Of a stretch of 64,000 nucleotides of DNA, positions 27,519 to 37,082 are shown in pieces. The notes below the pieces were generated by a model. That model was not told where the DNA came from, searched no databases, and worked only from the letters and a program-made list of their open reading frames with translations. Every line of letters begins with the position of its first letter. Position 1 is the stretch's first letter. Source of the DNA: Nodularia spumigena CCY9414 (lineage in GTDB: Bacteria; Cyanobacteriota; Cyanobacteriia; Cyanobacteriales; Nostocaceae); assembly GCF_000340565.2 (NCBI RefSeq), contig NZ_CP007203.1, positions 1,885,545 to 1,949,544 of the forward strand. The letters are read 5' to 3'. The translations under genes and the position numbers were made by a program.

Positions 27519-27728
27519 CTATCTTTAGAAGTATTTATATAAAAGGTATTGTACCACCAATTCCCCAAAAATACAACTCTATTCCGATAGATAAACTGTA
27601 GTTTAAAGTCTGAGAACCGCAATACCCTCGTTTGAAAGGTGGTTACAGCAGCACCGACAATTTCACCGACGAATTTTCATCAGTGATTAACTAACCTTGA
27701 TTGAGCGATCGCTACATTCTTTGGGTAA

Positions 27729-28451
27729 TTAGTTGCCAGTAATTGTACTAGCTTCTTCATTTAACCTGATTACCGAACCAGTGTCATTAGTGTGATACAC
27801 CAAAGTTTGGTTACCAGCACCCACCGTGACTCGCCAACCTTCAACTAAAGCTTGGAGACAGATTTCAGCCGGACCACCTAAGCCCAAACAGCCATCAGAC
27901 CAAGTTCGTTGTTCAGCTGCGATGATGTTTAACTGAGAAGGTGGTAAATTTAAACGTTGAGAGGCCTCTTGCAAAACCGCATTTTTTACCGATTGAGGTA
28001 GATTTGTTGATGGATTTGTGGCGGTATTTTTTTCAGCTAACCGTAACAAACGCCCATTGCTATTGGTGTGATATATCCAGTTTGTTTCGCCATTAGACAC
28101 TACAACTCGCCAACCAGGAACTAAAGCTTGGGTGCAAAATTCATCGGGTTGAGGTAAGTCCAAGCAACCATTGCTCCAAGTTTCTGGACTATAATCAACA
28201 ATTTTTAGTGTGCTAGGTGAAATTCTCTCGCGAATGAATACATCTCGCCGCACCGCGCTAGCTACCTGAGCTGGTAAACTGTTTTGGTTATTGATTACGA
28301 AAGGATTTTGTAGTGTGAAGTTTGGAAAACCAGCCGTGGCACTTTTGGTCATTGTCAACCCACCACCGACAGATAAAATGCTAGTCAAAATCAAAGCCGT
28401 GAGCATTTTGCCTTGATAGGTAATAGGATACTTTTTTAGAGTCCTCTTCAT
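27729..28451 (-). CDS. Secreted protein with two tandem copies of a small domain
   Basis: 240 residues. An N-terminal signal peptide (basic start, hydrophobic about 16-36, then ATAG) indicates export. Two homologous units of about 80 residues follow (about 55-140 and 145-230). Each has an LPxxVxxAV...R helix, an (S/N)(P/A)xxLxI segment, TWS(N/D)GCL, a second Cys about 10 residues later, a GWRVxV block and a final YHTN(S/D)xGxxxRL block. The paired cysteines in each unit suggest a disulfide. A widespread cyanobacterial hypothetical; function unknown. Confidence 0.75.
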   Translation of the reverse strand: MKRTLKKYPITYQGKMLTALILTSILSVGGGLTMTKSATAGFPNFTLQNPFVINNQNSLPAQVASAVRRDVFIRERISPSTLKIVDYSPETWSNGCLDLPQPDEFCTQALVPGWRVVVSNGETNWIYHTNSNGRLLRLAEKNTATNPSTNLPQSVKNAVLQEASQRLNLPPSQLNIIAAEQRTWSDGCLGLGGPAEICLQALVEGWRVTVGAGNQTLVYHTNDTGSVIRLNEEASTITGN

Positions 28452-28813
28452 CAGAAAATTCCCATAGTGATGAGTGTTTAGATAGACCCTAGTATACTAG
28501 TTATTTGTTCCTAAATTTTCACAGCAATTATACAGAGCAATATAGCGTTTACTAGTCTGCAAAAGATCCGGATTTATCTGTGTTCATCTGTGTTCATCTG
28601 TGGTCGAATAATTCTTGTAGTACCTATTGAAGTGGGAATCGCTATAGCGCCAGCGCTGGCTTGTCAGTTCGCAGATCAAAGCCTAAACTCAACAAAGCAG
28701 ATATTACAAAAATCAACAAAAAAATAGCCAGTATTCTTACTAGCACAGAATAATAGAACTTATATTTTAATACACTATTCATGAATTATGTTTTAGGCTA
28801 TCCATAGCAGATT
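28452..28813. other. Divergent intergenic region
   Basis: 362 bp between two exported-protein genes. Contains a GTTCATCTGT tandem duplication (about 28580-28602) and an AGCGCCAGCGCTGGCTTG palindrome (about 28646-28664). No gene seen. Confidence 0.4.
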
Positions 28814-30052
28814 ATGAAAAAATTGATCCAGTGGTGTATGGAGTTGATGGGGGGTGAATTTGTTCACCGCCAAAAGCAGGCGTTATTTGCCGTGATAGTT
28901 TCCTTGAGTATGATCGTTACAGTCATGCTATCGCTGCCCCTGAACGCTCAGACTATACCAAAGTCAGAATTAAGAGGCGTGTGGTTAACAAATATTGATA
29001 GTAACGTATTATTTGAACGCGATCGCCTAAAAAATGCCTTGCAACGCTTAGATGAATTAAACTTTAATACAGTATATCCTGTAGTGTGGAATTGGGGATA
29101 TACATTATATCCTAGCAAAGTAGCAGCCAAAGTGATTGGGCGATCGCTCGACCCCGAACCCGGACTACAAGGGAGAGATATACTCAAAGAAATTGTCACC
29201 GAGGGACATGAAAAAGGTTTAAAAGTGATTCCCTGGTTTGAATTTGGCTTCATGGCTCCAGCTGATTCCCTCTTAGCTAAAAATCGTCCCCAATGGCTCA
29301 CCAGTCGCAGCGATGGTAGTAAAATAGTCAAAGAAGGCATACATGAACGGGTGTGGTTAAATCCCTTTCACCCAGAAGCACAGAAATTTATCCAAGATTT
29401 AATCGTTGAAATCGTCAGCAACTACGACATTGACGGCATTCAATTTGATGATCATTTTGGCTTACCATCAGAATTAGGCTACGATGCCTATACAGTAGCC
29501 CTGTACAAAAAAGAACATCGCGGACAAGCGCCCCCACAAGACCCCAAAAATCCTGCATGGGTGAGATGGAGAGCCAACAAAATTACCGACTTTATGAAGC
29601 AGGTATTTACAGCCATCAAAGCCAATCAAAAAGATTGTATAGTTTCCGTCGCGCCTAACCCTCAGCGTTTCTCCTACGAATATTATCTAGCAGATTGGCA
29701 GAGATGGGAAAGAATGGGACTGGTAGAAGACTTAGTATTGCAGATATATCGCAATGATTTGAACGTATTTATCAAAGAACTAGAGTATCCAGAAGTCAAA
29801 GCCGCCCGCAGCCATATTCCTGTGAGTATCGGCATTTTATCCGGGTTAAAAAATCGTACCGTCCCCATAGAACAAATTAAAACACAAGTAGAAAAAGTAC
29901 GCGATCGCAAATTTGCCGGAGTTTCCTTCTTCTTCTACGAAACCCTGTGGAACCTGAGCCAAGAACAGCCCGTAAAACGTCAAACAGGCTTAAAAAAGAT
30001 ATTCCCCACACCAACAAATTATCCCAACTTACTCACAGGCTGGAAACCTTAA
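28814..30052 (+). CDS. GH10-like exported glycosyl hydrolase (DUF187/PF02638 type)
   Basis: 412 residues. A hydrophobic signal segment at about 24-45 ends at a likely cleavage after LNA. The domain opens with ELRGVWLTNIDSNVLF and contains NTVYPVVWNWGYTLYPS, GLKVIPWFEFGF, DIDGIQFDDHFG (about 210) and IVSVAPNPQRFSYEYYLADW blocks typical of the glycosyl-hydrolase-like 10 family, a TIM barrel often acting at the cell envelope. The acidic IQFDDHFG region is the probable active site. An internal ATG at residue 11 is an alternative start. Ends just before a G-rich repeat. Confidence 0.85.
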   Translation: MKKLIQWCMELMGGEFVHRQKQALFAVIVSLSMIVTVMLSLPLNAQTIPKSELRGVWLTNIDSNVLFERDRLKNALQRLDELNFNTVYPVVWNWGYTLYPSKVAAKVIGRSLDPEPGLQGRDILKEIVTEGHEKGLKVIPWFEFGFMAPADSLLAKNRPQWLTSRSDGSKIVKEGIHERVWLNPFHPEAQKFIQDLIVEIVSNYDIDGIQFDDHFGLPSELGYDAYTVALYKKEHRGQAPPQDPKNPAWVRWRANKITDFMKQVFTAIKANQKDCIVSVAPNPQRFSYEYYLADWQRWERMGLVEDLVLQIYRNDLNVFIKELEYPEVKAARSHIPVSIGILSGLKNRTVPIEQIKTQVEKVRDRKFAGVSFFFYETLWNLSQEQPVKRQTGLKKIFPTPTNYPNLLTGWKP

Positions 30053-30055
30053 AGA

Positions 30056-30112
30056 GGCAGGGGGGCAGGGGGCAGGGGGCAGGGGGGAGTCAAGAAGCAG
30101 GGGAGTGGGGAG
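30056..30112. repeat. GGGGGCA tandem repeat
   Basis: A short heptanucleotide-like GGGGGCAG run with a CCCCTGCC character on the opposite strand, the same class of repeat as at 58080-58256 and 61136-61320. Confidence 0.6.
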
Positions 30113-30248
30113 TAGAGCTAAAATTAACTGAAGCATTTCTTCCTTCCCTTTCTTCACTTGGCGTACTTGGCGTACTTGGCGGTTCGTTAAAAAAAAGAAC
30201 TTAATACAGTAATCAAGATATAGAAACCTCTTCCCCCCAGCGCCCTAC

Positions 30249-31763
30249 TTATCCGCCAATTCCCAACCTTCCCGCCACACCGGGAGTTAAAGGTAAGAGA
30301 GTAGAAATCATTAAGAATAGCGCCAATAAACCTAAAGCAGCCCTAGCATCATCAGGTTCGCTGATTTCATTTAAAGTCGGGCGTTCTAAATCTCGTTGTA
30401 AAAAGAAAATCACCACCGCCCAATAAATAGCCAGAGAATTACCCAGAGAAATTAACCCCAGCAAAATTAAAGTAGCAGCAGTGGCTCGTCCTGCGGTTTT
30501 GCGGCCATAAATTGCCTGTACAATACGACCACCATCTAATTGTCCAGCTGGCATCAAATTCAAAGCATTAATCACTAAACCTAGCCAACCAATCACCACC
30601 AGGGGATGGACACTGACAACAGATGATTGTAAAGCTGAACCCAGAACAACCCGCGCCAAGCTACCGACTAAAATTGAACCTTGGAAAAACTGATTGGGTA
30701 ATTGAAATAAACTACCTGGGTGGGAAAGTAGCAAACCAACGAGCAGCATTAACAAAGAAAGGATACCACCTGCTGCTGGCCCTGCCAAAGCAATATCAAA
30801 TAATACCTTGCGGTTGGGTAACAGAGACTCAAAGCGAGTAATTGCACCAAAAGAACCGATTTGCACAGCCGGTAAAAAGAAAGGCCAGCTGAGGCGGATT
30901 TGGTGACGACGAGCCAGCAACCAATGTCCAATTTCATGAGTTGCCAAAATTGCCAATATCCCAGTAGCTATGGGTACAGCAGCTGCAAATCGCTCTGGAT
31001 TGGAAAATAAATCAAAATTCAGCAATAATCCCGCAGTTTCTAAACAAGTGGCGATAGTTGCTATCAGCAGAATCACCGCAAAGGATTTTTGCTGTAATGA
31101 CATTGGACGTGGATCATTACGGCTAGGTAAAACAATCACTACAGGTTTACCCTCTGTGCTATCCACTAAAAACAGTCGATATTTATCACCTAATTTTGCT
31201 TGCAAACTTGCAGTTAAGCGGTTGTGAATCTCTTCTGGTTCCCCCCGCATATTACCTTTAAAAATCGCCCCTTCTTGATAGGAGATAGTTTCTGTGGTAA
31301 AAAACGTATCAATCCCGAAAATACTTTTAATAGCGCTTAAGTCTTCTTCAGGAATTGGTAATGCTTCAACTTTCAGTTCTGCCAATACGACTTGCGGAGT
31401 ATTGTCTGCTGCTGGTGAAGAATCAGCCGCTAGCCTTTCTGTAGCTTTTTGCTTAATAATTGCATCTTGTCCGGCGGCGCGTAACTGTCTGCCTAAAAAG
31501 ACATACAAAGCAGCAGATGTCAGCACTAAAATTAATATACCAGCTATGTTGATGTAAATACCTGCCGCAAACAAACCAAAAAATAGCAGCCAGGGAGTAA
31601 TTAATACCACCGACTGTAACCAGGCTAAGATTCCCAGTTTCCCAAAAGGTCTAGCGCGATAAAAGCCCCAACCTAAAATACCCAAAGCAATTAACAAAAT
31701 TATCCCAATCACGGGAATCTCTGACGAGGTAAACATTTCCAAACCCTTCGCTGTGAAAAACAA
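30249..31763 (-). CDS. Site-2 protease family metalloprotease (M50)
   Basis: 504 residues, multi-pass. Zinc motif HEIGH (in ILATHEIGHWLLARRH, about 276) and the second-metal motif NLMPAGQLDGG (about 396) mark an intramembrane zinc protease of the EGY/S2P type found in cyanobacteria and plastids. The first 90 residues form two to three membrane helices, followed by a soluble domain (about 120-215) unlike the PDZ of RseP. Membrane helices resume from about 228 to the end. Start ATG at 31763; an internal ATG follows at residue 10. It lies upstream of nothing obvious on its strand; coaBC starts separately. Confidence 0.88.
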   Translation of the reverse strand: MFFTAKGLEMFTSSEIPVIGIILLIALGILGWGFYRARPFGKLGILAWLQSVVLITPWLLFFGLFAAGIYINIAGILILVLTSAALYVFLGRQLRAAGQDAIIKQKATERLAADSSPAADNTPQVVLAELKVEALPIPEEDLSAIKSIFGIDTFFTTETISYQEGAIFKGNMRGEPEEIHNRLTASLQAKLGDKYRLFLVDSTEGKPVVIVLPSRNDPRPMSLQQKSFAVILLIATIATCLETAGLLLNFDLFSNPERFAAAVPIATGILAILATHEIGHWLLARRHQIRLSWPFFLPAVQIGSFGAITRFESLLPNRKVLFDIALAGPAAGGILSLLMLLVGLLLSHPGSLFQLPNQFFQGSILVGSLARVVLGSALQSSVVSVHPLVVIGWLGLVINALNLMPAGQLDGGRIVQAIYGRKTAGRATAATLILLGLISLGNSLAIYWAVVIFFLQRDLERPTLNEISEPDDARAALGLLALFLMISTLLPLTPGVAGRLGIGG

Positions 31764-31868
31764 AGCCCGAATAGTCAGGTATTACAGACATTATCTCCTA
31801 ATCCTAGACACTCCGTTGCCCAAAACCCGTCCCTTGACACTGAGCAAAACATCGAAACTCTCAAACTC

Positions 31869-33122
31869 TCAAACTCCGCGCCTCTGCGCCTCTGCGTGAG
31901 ATAAACCCACAAAATCAAATAAATAATGCGCCATTTGCAACTTAGAACAAGAAGCAATTTCCCGTTGATTTCCTAGTTTATCTAAAAATATCGCCTGATT
32001 ATTGTCACTACCAAAACCACTCTCAGGTTTATCAATAGGATTAGCAACAATCATATCCAAATTCTTATTCTGCAACTTAGCCATAGCTGGGGTGACAATA
32101 TCCCCTGTCTGTGCTGCAAACCCAACTAAAAACTGATGGGGTTGTTTGAGTTGTGCTAATTGAGCAATGATATCTGCTACTGGTTCTAAAGGTAAAGATT
32201 GGGGAAGCGATCGCTTGGGTAATTTTTCTGTACTATAGTCTCTAGGCTTGACATCTGCCACAGCCGCAGACATAATAATCACATCAGCGTTATGTAAATA
32301 TGACTGCATTGCCTGCTGCATTTCTTCAGCACTTACCACAGGTATAGCTTGCACTCCTAATGGTACATCCCAAGTCGCTGAACCATGCACTAACGTCACA
32401 TTTGCGCCTCGATGCAGTGCTGCTTGGGCTAAAGCCAGTCCCATTTTCCCCGTGGAAGGATTGCCAATAAACCGCACTGGATCAAGATATTCTCTGGTTC
32501 CCCCAGCGCTAATTAATACATTCTTACCGATTAAATCTCGTTTACCGCCAGTGTGTAAAAGTGATTGAATATAAGTTAAAATTTCCGGGGGTTCTGCCAT
32601 TCTCCCAGCACCGATGCGATCGCACGCCAATAACCCCGATGCTGTCATCATACCATGATATCTGCTATCTGTTAACAGTTGTCGCCAATTGCGCTGCACA
32701 GCCAACTGTAACCACATATCTGTATTCATAGCGGGAGCTAACAACACCGGACAAGTAGAAGCCAGCACAGTGTTTGTGAGTAAATTGTCAGCCATACCAT
32801 AAGCTAACTTAGCTAATGTATGAGCCGTCAAAGGGGCAATTACCAACAAATCAGCCCATTCGCCCAACTCAATATGTAAGGGACGTGAATGAGTTGCTTG
32901 CCAAAAATCATCATCTGTGTATGCACAATGGCGAGACAGGGTAGCTAAAGTTAAAGGCGTGATAAATTGTTGGGCTGCTGGGGTGAGGATGACGCGAATT
33001 TCTACCCCAGTTTTAAACAGCGTGGAAACTAATTCACAAACCTTGTAGGCGGCGATACCACCACCGACAGCAATAATCACCCTGGTTTTGCGGTTTGGGG
33101 TTTGGGGTGGGAGATGCAACAT
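31869..33122 (-). CDS. coaBC: Bifunctional phosphopantothenoylcysteine decarboxylase / phosphopantothenate-cysteine ligase
   Basis: 417 residues; two consecutive coenzyme A steps. CoaC half: the FMN flavoprotein fold with GGIAAYK (about 20-26) and the PAMNTDMW substrate motif (about 111-118). CoaB half from about 195: [17 protein letters not shown] and the AVADVKP block with the conserved Lys. The final residues, about [10 protein letters not shown], are read from a common intergenic repeat (CACGCAGAGGCGCAGAGG), so the tail is probably an acquired extension. The DUF2555 gene 68 bp upstream is a usual cyanobacterial neighbour. Confidence 0.93.
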   Translation of the reverse strand: MLHLPPQTPNRKTRVIIAVGGGIAAYKVCELVSTLFKTGVEIRVILTPAAQQFITPLTLATLSRHCAYTDDDFWQATHSRPLHIELGEWADLLVIAPLTAHTLAKLAYGMADNLLTNTVLASTCPVLLAPAMNTDMWLQLAVQRNWRQLLTDSRYHGMMTASGLLACDRIGAGRMAEPPEILTYIQSLLHTGGKRDLIGKNVLISAGGTREYLDPVRFIGNPSTGKMGLALAQAALHRGANVTLVHGSATWDVPLGVQAIPVVSAEEMQQAMQSYLHNADVIIMSAAVADVKPRDYSTEKLPKRSLPQSLPLEPVADIIAQLAQLKQPHQFLVGFAAQTGDIVTPAMAKLQNKNLDMIVANPIDKPESGFGSDNNQAIFLDKLGNQREIASCSKLQMAHYLFDFVGLSHAEAQRRGV

Positions 33123-33189
33123 AGTTAAAAGTTAGGAGTAAATAGTTAAAAATAATAACTTTTCACTCCTAATGTTAAAATTAAAATTC

Positions 33190-33402
33190 TTATGCTTCGT
33201 CGTAGGCTTCTAAATCCAAGAGATAGATATAGGGTTCAACTAACTCAGGACGTTGAAAAGCGATCGCACGCAACAGATGCCAATCATTTAAACCCTCAAA
33301 AGCATTGCTATAATCATCTTCTTCCAGACGATTAGCCAACTCTTGGACATCTGCCGTAGTCATAGCAGAAATGTCTTTCTTAGAAATGCTTAAAGTTGTC
33401 AT
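33190..33402 (-). CDS. DUF2555 family small protein
   Basis: 70 residues from the ATG at 33402 (starts MTTLSISKKDI). An in-frame ATG at 33435 would add 11 residues unlike the family. Acidic, with LANRLEEDDYSNAFEGL and DWHLLRAIAF blocks I associate with DUF2555, a family restricted to cyanobacteria. It lies directly upstream of coaBC on the same strand. Function unknown. Confidence 0.75.
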   Translation of the reverse strand: MTTLSISKKDISAMTTADVQELANRLEEDDYSNAFEGLNDWHLLRAIAFQRPELVEPYIYLLDLEAYDEA

Positions 33403-33617
33403 AATCCTTGCCCCTCCCATATGCAGAATTCTCACCCAGCACGATTTGAGTTGCGCTTGACGCTGCCACCCAATCTATCTTACTCATTAGAGGGCGCACA
33501 TTTCCGAAAAACTTGGATTTTTTTTACCATAATTTGCAAAACATTTGGACTTCAGACTAGAAAAGAAAAACGGGCGCAGGGGAGAAGCCATAAAAAAGCC
33601 TTTTATGCCCTGTTGTC

Positions 33618-34238
33618 CTAGACAATAAGATTTATCACGAAATTGCGTAGCACATCTAACATTTCTGGGCGAATTTCATGACCCAGATGAAATTCATGGT
33701 AATCTACCGTAATTCCCAAAGATTCTGTAAATTCCCGTGTTTTTAAGGCAGCTTGCAGTGGCACAACTTCATCGGATATACCATGCATAATTAACATCGG
33801 GGGAAAATCACCCTGAGTTGTTGTAACTATATCAGGATGCAAATATCCACTCATGACAACTAATCCGGCTAGAGGCAATTTTAACCCGACATCCAAGGTC
33901 ATCGCCCCACCTTGAGAAAAACCACTCAAAATAGTGCGCGACATCGGCACACCAGTAGTACTCTCCAAAGATTGCAACCAATCTATCAGCAATTGCTGAC
34001 TTTCTGCCAAACCTTCATAGATATTTTCCTGTCTCAGGTCATACCATGCCCTACCTGTGGGGGAATGGGGAAAAGGAAAAGGTGCATTGGGAAATAAAAA
34101 CTGGTAATTAGGTAAATTAAAAAACGGTGATAAAGATGCTGCATCTTCAGCATTAGATCCCCAACCATGTAAACAGACAATTAAACCTGCGGGCGGTTGA
34201 GAATTAGAAGGGGGAAGGGAAATAAATTGTAACGACAG
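33618..34238 (-). CDS. Alpha/beta hydrolase (carboxylesterase/phospholipase type) with probable CTG start
   Basis: 206 residues if started at CTG 34238. The frame has no ATG, GTG or TTG until TTG 34010, which would cut off the oxyanion-loop block LIVCLHGWGSNAEDA; an in-frame TAA sits at 34265-34263. AGGAG lies 7 bases before the CTG, ideal spacing. The nucleophile elbow GFSQGG (about 103) and the C-terminal DEVVP (Asp) and HLGHEI (His) motifs complete a catalytic triad. A cytoplasmic esterase of the carboxylesterase/lysophospholipase family. An alternative is a gene whose start codon has been mutated. Confidence 0.75.
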   Translation of the reverse strand: MSLQFISLPPSNSQPPAGLIVCLHGWGSNAEDAASLSPFFNLPNYQFLFPNAPFPFPHSPTGRAWYDLRQENIYEGLAESQQLLIDWLQSLESTTGVPMSRTILSGFSQGGAMTLDVGLKLPLAGLVVMSGYLHPDIVTTTQGDFPPMLIMHGISDEVVPLQAALKTREFTESLGITVDYHEFHLGHEIRPEMLDVLRNFVINLIV

Positions 34239-34853
34239 GGTTCTACTCCTAAAATTATGCTCTTAGAGTAGATTTTAACTCTACAAAGCTCATCTAAAAT
34301 CTTCTTTGTGTCTTTGTGTTTTGGTATTAAATATGCGTCTGACACCACCGTTGCATACAACGGCTCTATATTTTCGTCACCAAATGTTCCATAAGAGACT
34401 TTAAATACAAAAAAATTATTAAGTAAGTCGGCACTAATATTTCAAGCTATATTAAGAACTTTTAATGTAGGGTGTGTTGTCGCGCAGCGCAACGCACCGT
34501 CAAAACTTCGGCTTTTTGTGTCAACAATTCAAGGTGCGTTAGCCTTCGGCATAACACACCCTACGAACAATTTATATTTCTTCATGTACATTGAATTTTT
34601 ATCGCCGACTTACTTATCTAGGTTTTGTTGCTTTTACACAAGAATTCTGATTTAATGGAAATTACTGTCAAGTATATATTGGGAATTAATTTATAAAAAT
34701 TATCAATAATACCACAAAATTAATGATTTTTACATTATCAAACTGGTAAGAAAATCACACTTGTTATCTAATTGTGTGATTACGCCAGTTTATCCGTTCA
34801 TGGAAATCTATTTCTCAAATAGATTATGTCAGCGTTTTTGTTTGGAGAAAAGT
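34239..34853. other. Intergenic region upstream of the fut operon
   Basis: 615 bp. Contains the inverted-repeat element at 34467-34564. An AT-rich segment before futA1 (about 34715-34740, AATGATTTTTACATTATC) loosely resembles a Fur box and would fit iron control, but the match is weak. Confidence 0.4.
34467..34564. repeat. 98-bp inverted-repeat element GTAGGGTGTGTT
   Basis: Begins GTAGGGTGTGTT and ends AACACACCCTAC. The two ends can pair imperfectly over about 32 bases, through the blocks AACGCACC and GGTGCGTT. A MITE-like or hairpin repeat of the type common in cyanobacteria. Confidence 0.7.
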
Positions 34854-35903
34854 ATGAAGCGTCGCCAATTTGTTTATTTAGTAGGAATAGCAACTGCTAG
34901 CGGTGGGTTAGCCGTTGCTTGTGATGCTAATTCTAATCCAACCGCCACAGATTTAGGACAAACCGCCACAGAGTTGGAAAAAGAATTAGTAATTTACTCA
35001 GGACGCAACGAGAAACTAATCGGTGAATTAATTAAGCAGTTTGAGACCCAAGCGAATACTAAAGTTCAAGTCCGTTATGGTGATACGGCTGAATTAGCAT
35101 CAGCAATTTTGGAAGAAGGTACAAATAGTCCCGCAGATGTATTTTTTGCTCAAGATGCAGGCGCTCTCGGAGCTATACAAAAAGCAGGTAGAACTGTAGA
35201 GTTACCAACCTCACTGCTGAATAAGGTAGATAGTGCTTACCGTTCTCCAGAGGGACAATGGGTAGGTGTTACAGGCAGAGTGCGTACAGTAGATTACAAC
35301 ACAAATTTAGTCAAAGCCGAGGAATTACCATCATCTATTTTTGGTTTTACTGACCCAAAATGGCAAGGTAAAATTGGTTGGGCCCCAACAAATGGCTCGT
35401 TTCAATCCTTTGTCACAGCCTTAAGAGTTGCTGAGGGAGAGGAGAGAGCCAAGGAATGGTTAGAAGGTATCAAAGCTAATAATGCCAAGGTTTATCCTAA
35501 CAACACATCAATAGTAGAAGCTTTAAGCCGTGGTGAGATAGCTGTAGGATTTGTGAATCATTACTATCTGGAACGCATCAAACAAGATAATCCTGATGTT
35601 CCAGTGGCGCATCATTTCACTGAAGATATTGGATCTTTAGTTAATGTCGCAGGCGTAGCAATTCTTAATAGTGCGAAAAATCCAAATATTGCTCAAAGAT
35701 TTGCCGAATTTTTGCTCAATGAAGATGCTCAAAACTACTTTGCTAGTGAAACCTTTGAGTATCCTCTAGCTTCTGGAGTTGCTCCCAAAGGGAGTTTGAA
35801 ATCACTCAGCGAAATTCGCAAACAAGACAAACAAATTGATTTGAGTAACCTCGATGATTTGGATAATACACTGAAATTATTGCAGGAAGTAGCAATCATT
35901 TAA
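34854..35903 (+). CDS. futA1: Ferric-iron ABC transporter substrate-binding protein (FutA/IdiA family), first copy
   Basis: 349 residues from ATG 34854, preceded by GGAGAAAAGT; an upstream in-frame ATG at 34761 lacks this. The N-terminus MKRRQFVYLVG carries an Arg pair and hydrophobic run ending LAVAC, a lipobox, so it is probably a lipoprotein. Fold-1 iron-binding features: IYSGRNEKL, VRYGDTAELA, the FFAQDAGALG loop and NHYYLERI with the adjacent tyrosines that ligate Fe(III). About half identical by eye to the next gene. First gene of futA-futA-futB-futC. Confidence 0.92.
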   Translation: MKRRQFVYLVGIATASGGLAVACDANSNPTATDLGQTATELEKELVIYSGRNEKLIGELIKQFETQANTKVQVRYGDTAELASAILEEGTNSPADVFFAQDAGALGAIQKAGRTVELPTSLLNKVDSAYRSPEGQWVGVTGRVRTVDYNTNLVKAEELPSSIFGFTDPKWQGKIGWAPTNGSFQSFVTALRVAEGEERAKEWLEGIKANNAKVYPNNTSIVEALSRGEIAVGFVNHYYLERIKQDNPDVPVAHHFTEDIGSLVNVAGVAILNSAKNPNIAQRFAEFLLNEDAQNYFASETFEYPLASGVAPKGSLKSLSEIRKQDKQIDLSNLDDLDNTLKLLQEVAII

Positions 35904-36053
35904 GTTGCTATCAACAGTATAGCTTAGTCAGGTAATGCAGGCAAAACTTCAAAATCTGGAAAAGTTTGAGAAGTTTTCTTGCTTACTACTAACACTTAAT
36001 GGTAATAATTAAAAATAGCGAAACTATCGCTAAATATTCCTGATTAAAGAAAA

Positions 36054-37079
36054 ATGCAGACTGTAAAATTGAAACCATTGTCATTAATGAAAGCAACAGC
36101 TGGAGCTTTAGCTTTCATGCTCACTTCGGGAATCGGTCTAAGTGTAAATGCACAAACAAAAACTCTGACTATCTATTCAGGTAGAGGGGAAAAACTGATT
36201 GGGCCGTTGCTCGAACAAGCCAAGAAAGACTTGGGTATGAATATCCAAGTGCGTTATGGTGATACTGCTGAGTTAGCGATCGCTCTAGTGGAAGAAGGCA
36301 AAAATAGCCGCGCCGACTTATACTTTGCTCAAGATGCAGGCGCTTTAGGCTTGCTAGAAAGACGAAATCTTACCCTACCAATTTCATCTAACTTGCTCAA
36401 CCAAGTAGATCCTCGCTTTCGCTCTCCCCAAGGCAAATGGCTAGGTATTTCTGGTCGGGCGCGGACACTTAATTACAACACTAATTTAGTCAAAAAGGAA
36501 CAACTGCCAAAATCAGTTTGGGACTTAGTAAAACCACAATGGCGTGGTAAAGTAGCTTGGGCCCCAACTAACGGCTCATTTCAGTCATTTGTTACCGCCA
36601 TGCGGGTACTAGAGGGAGAACCCAGAACTCTGCAATGGCTGAAAGCGATGAAAGCTAATGGAGTCAAAGATTTACGCAACAACACGGCGATAGTAGAAGC
36701 CCTAGGACGCGGAGAAGCTCAAATCGGTTTGGTAAATAACTATTATTTAGCTAACTTTAAAAAAACTGATCCTAACTTCCCTGTAGCTGCTCACTACACT
36801 AATCAAGACGCAGCATCAATGTTTAACATTGCTGGTGTGGCAATTATGAACTCCACCAAGCAAAAACCGGAAGTAGAAAAATTTATTGGCTACCTCCTCA
36901 GACCGAGTTCACAAGCATACTTTGCTAAAGAAACTAATGAATACCCCGTAGTTTCAGGAGTAGCAGCGCCAGTAAATCAAGTACCACTGAACCAGATTAA
37001 AACACCCAACGTTAACCTGACAAATTTGAATGATCTGCCAGGAACGTTAGAATTGCTACAACAGGCAGGAGTTTTGTAA
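36054..37079 (+). CDS. futA2: Ferric-iron ABC transporter substrate-binding protein, second copy
   Basis: 341 residues with a cleavable Sec signal (hydrophobic about 14-30, then VNAQT), so a soluble periplasmic protein, unlike the lipoprotein-like first copy. Shares IYSGRGEKL, VRYGDTAELA, YFAQDAGALG, WAPTNGSFQSFVTA and NNYYLANF (Tyr ligands). It delivers Fe(III) to the FutB permease. Starts 150 bp after the first copy; the stop is 3 bp before the futB start, so the two are tightly coupled. Confidence 0.93.
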   Translation: MQTVKLKPLSLMKATAGALAFMLTSGIGLSVNAQTKTLTIYSGRGEKLIGPLLEQAKKDLGMNIQVRYGDTAELAIALVEEGKNSRADLYFAQDAGALGLLERRNLTLPISSNLLNQVDPRFRSPQGKWLGISGRARTLNYNTNLVKKEQLPKSVWDLVKPQWRGKVAWAPTNGSFQSFVTAMRVLEGEPRTLQWLKAMKANGVKDLRNNTAIVEALGRGEAQIGLVNNYYLANFKKTDPNFPVAAHYTNQDAASMFNIAGVAIMNSTKQKPEVEKFIGYLLRPSSQAYFAKETNEYPVVSGVAAPVNQVPLNQIKTPNVNLTNLNDLPGTLELLQQAGVL

Positions 37080-37082
37080 GAG

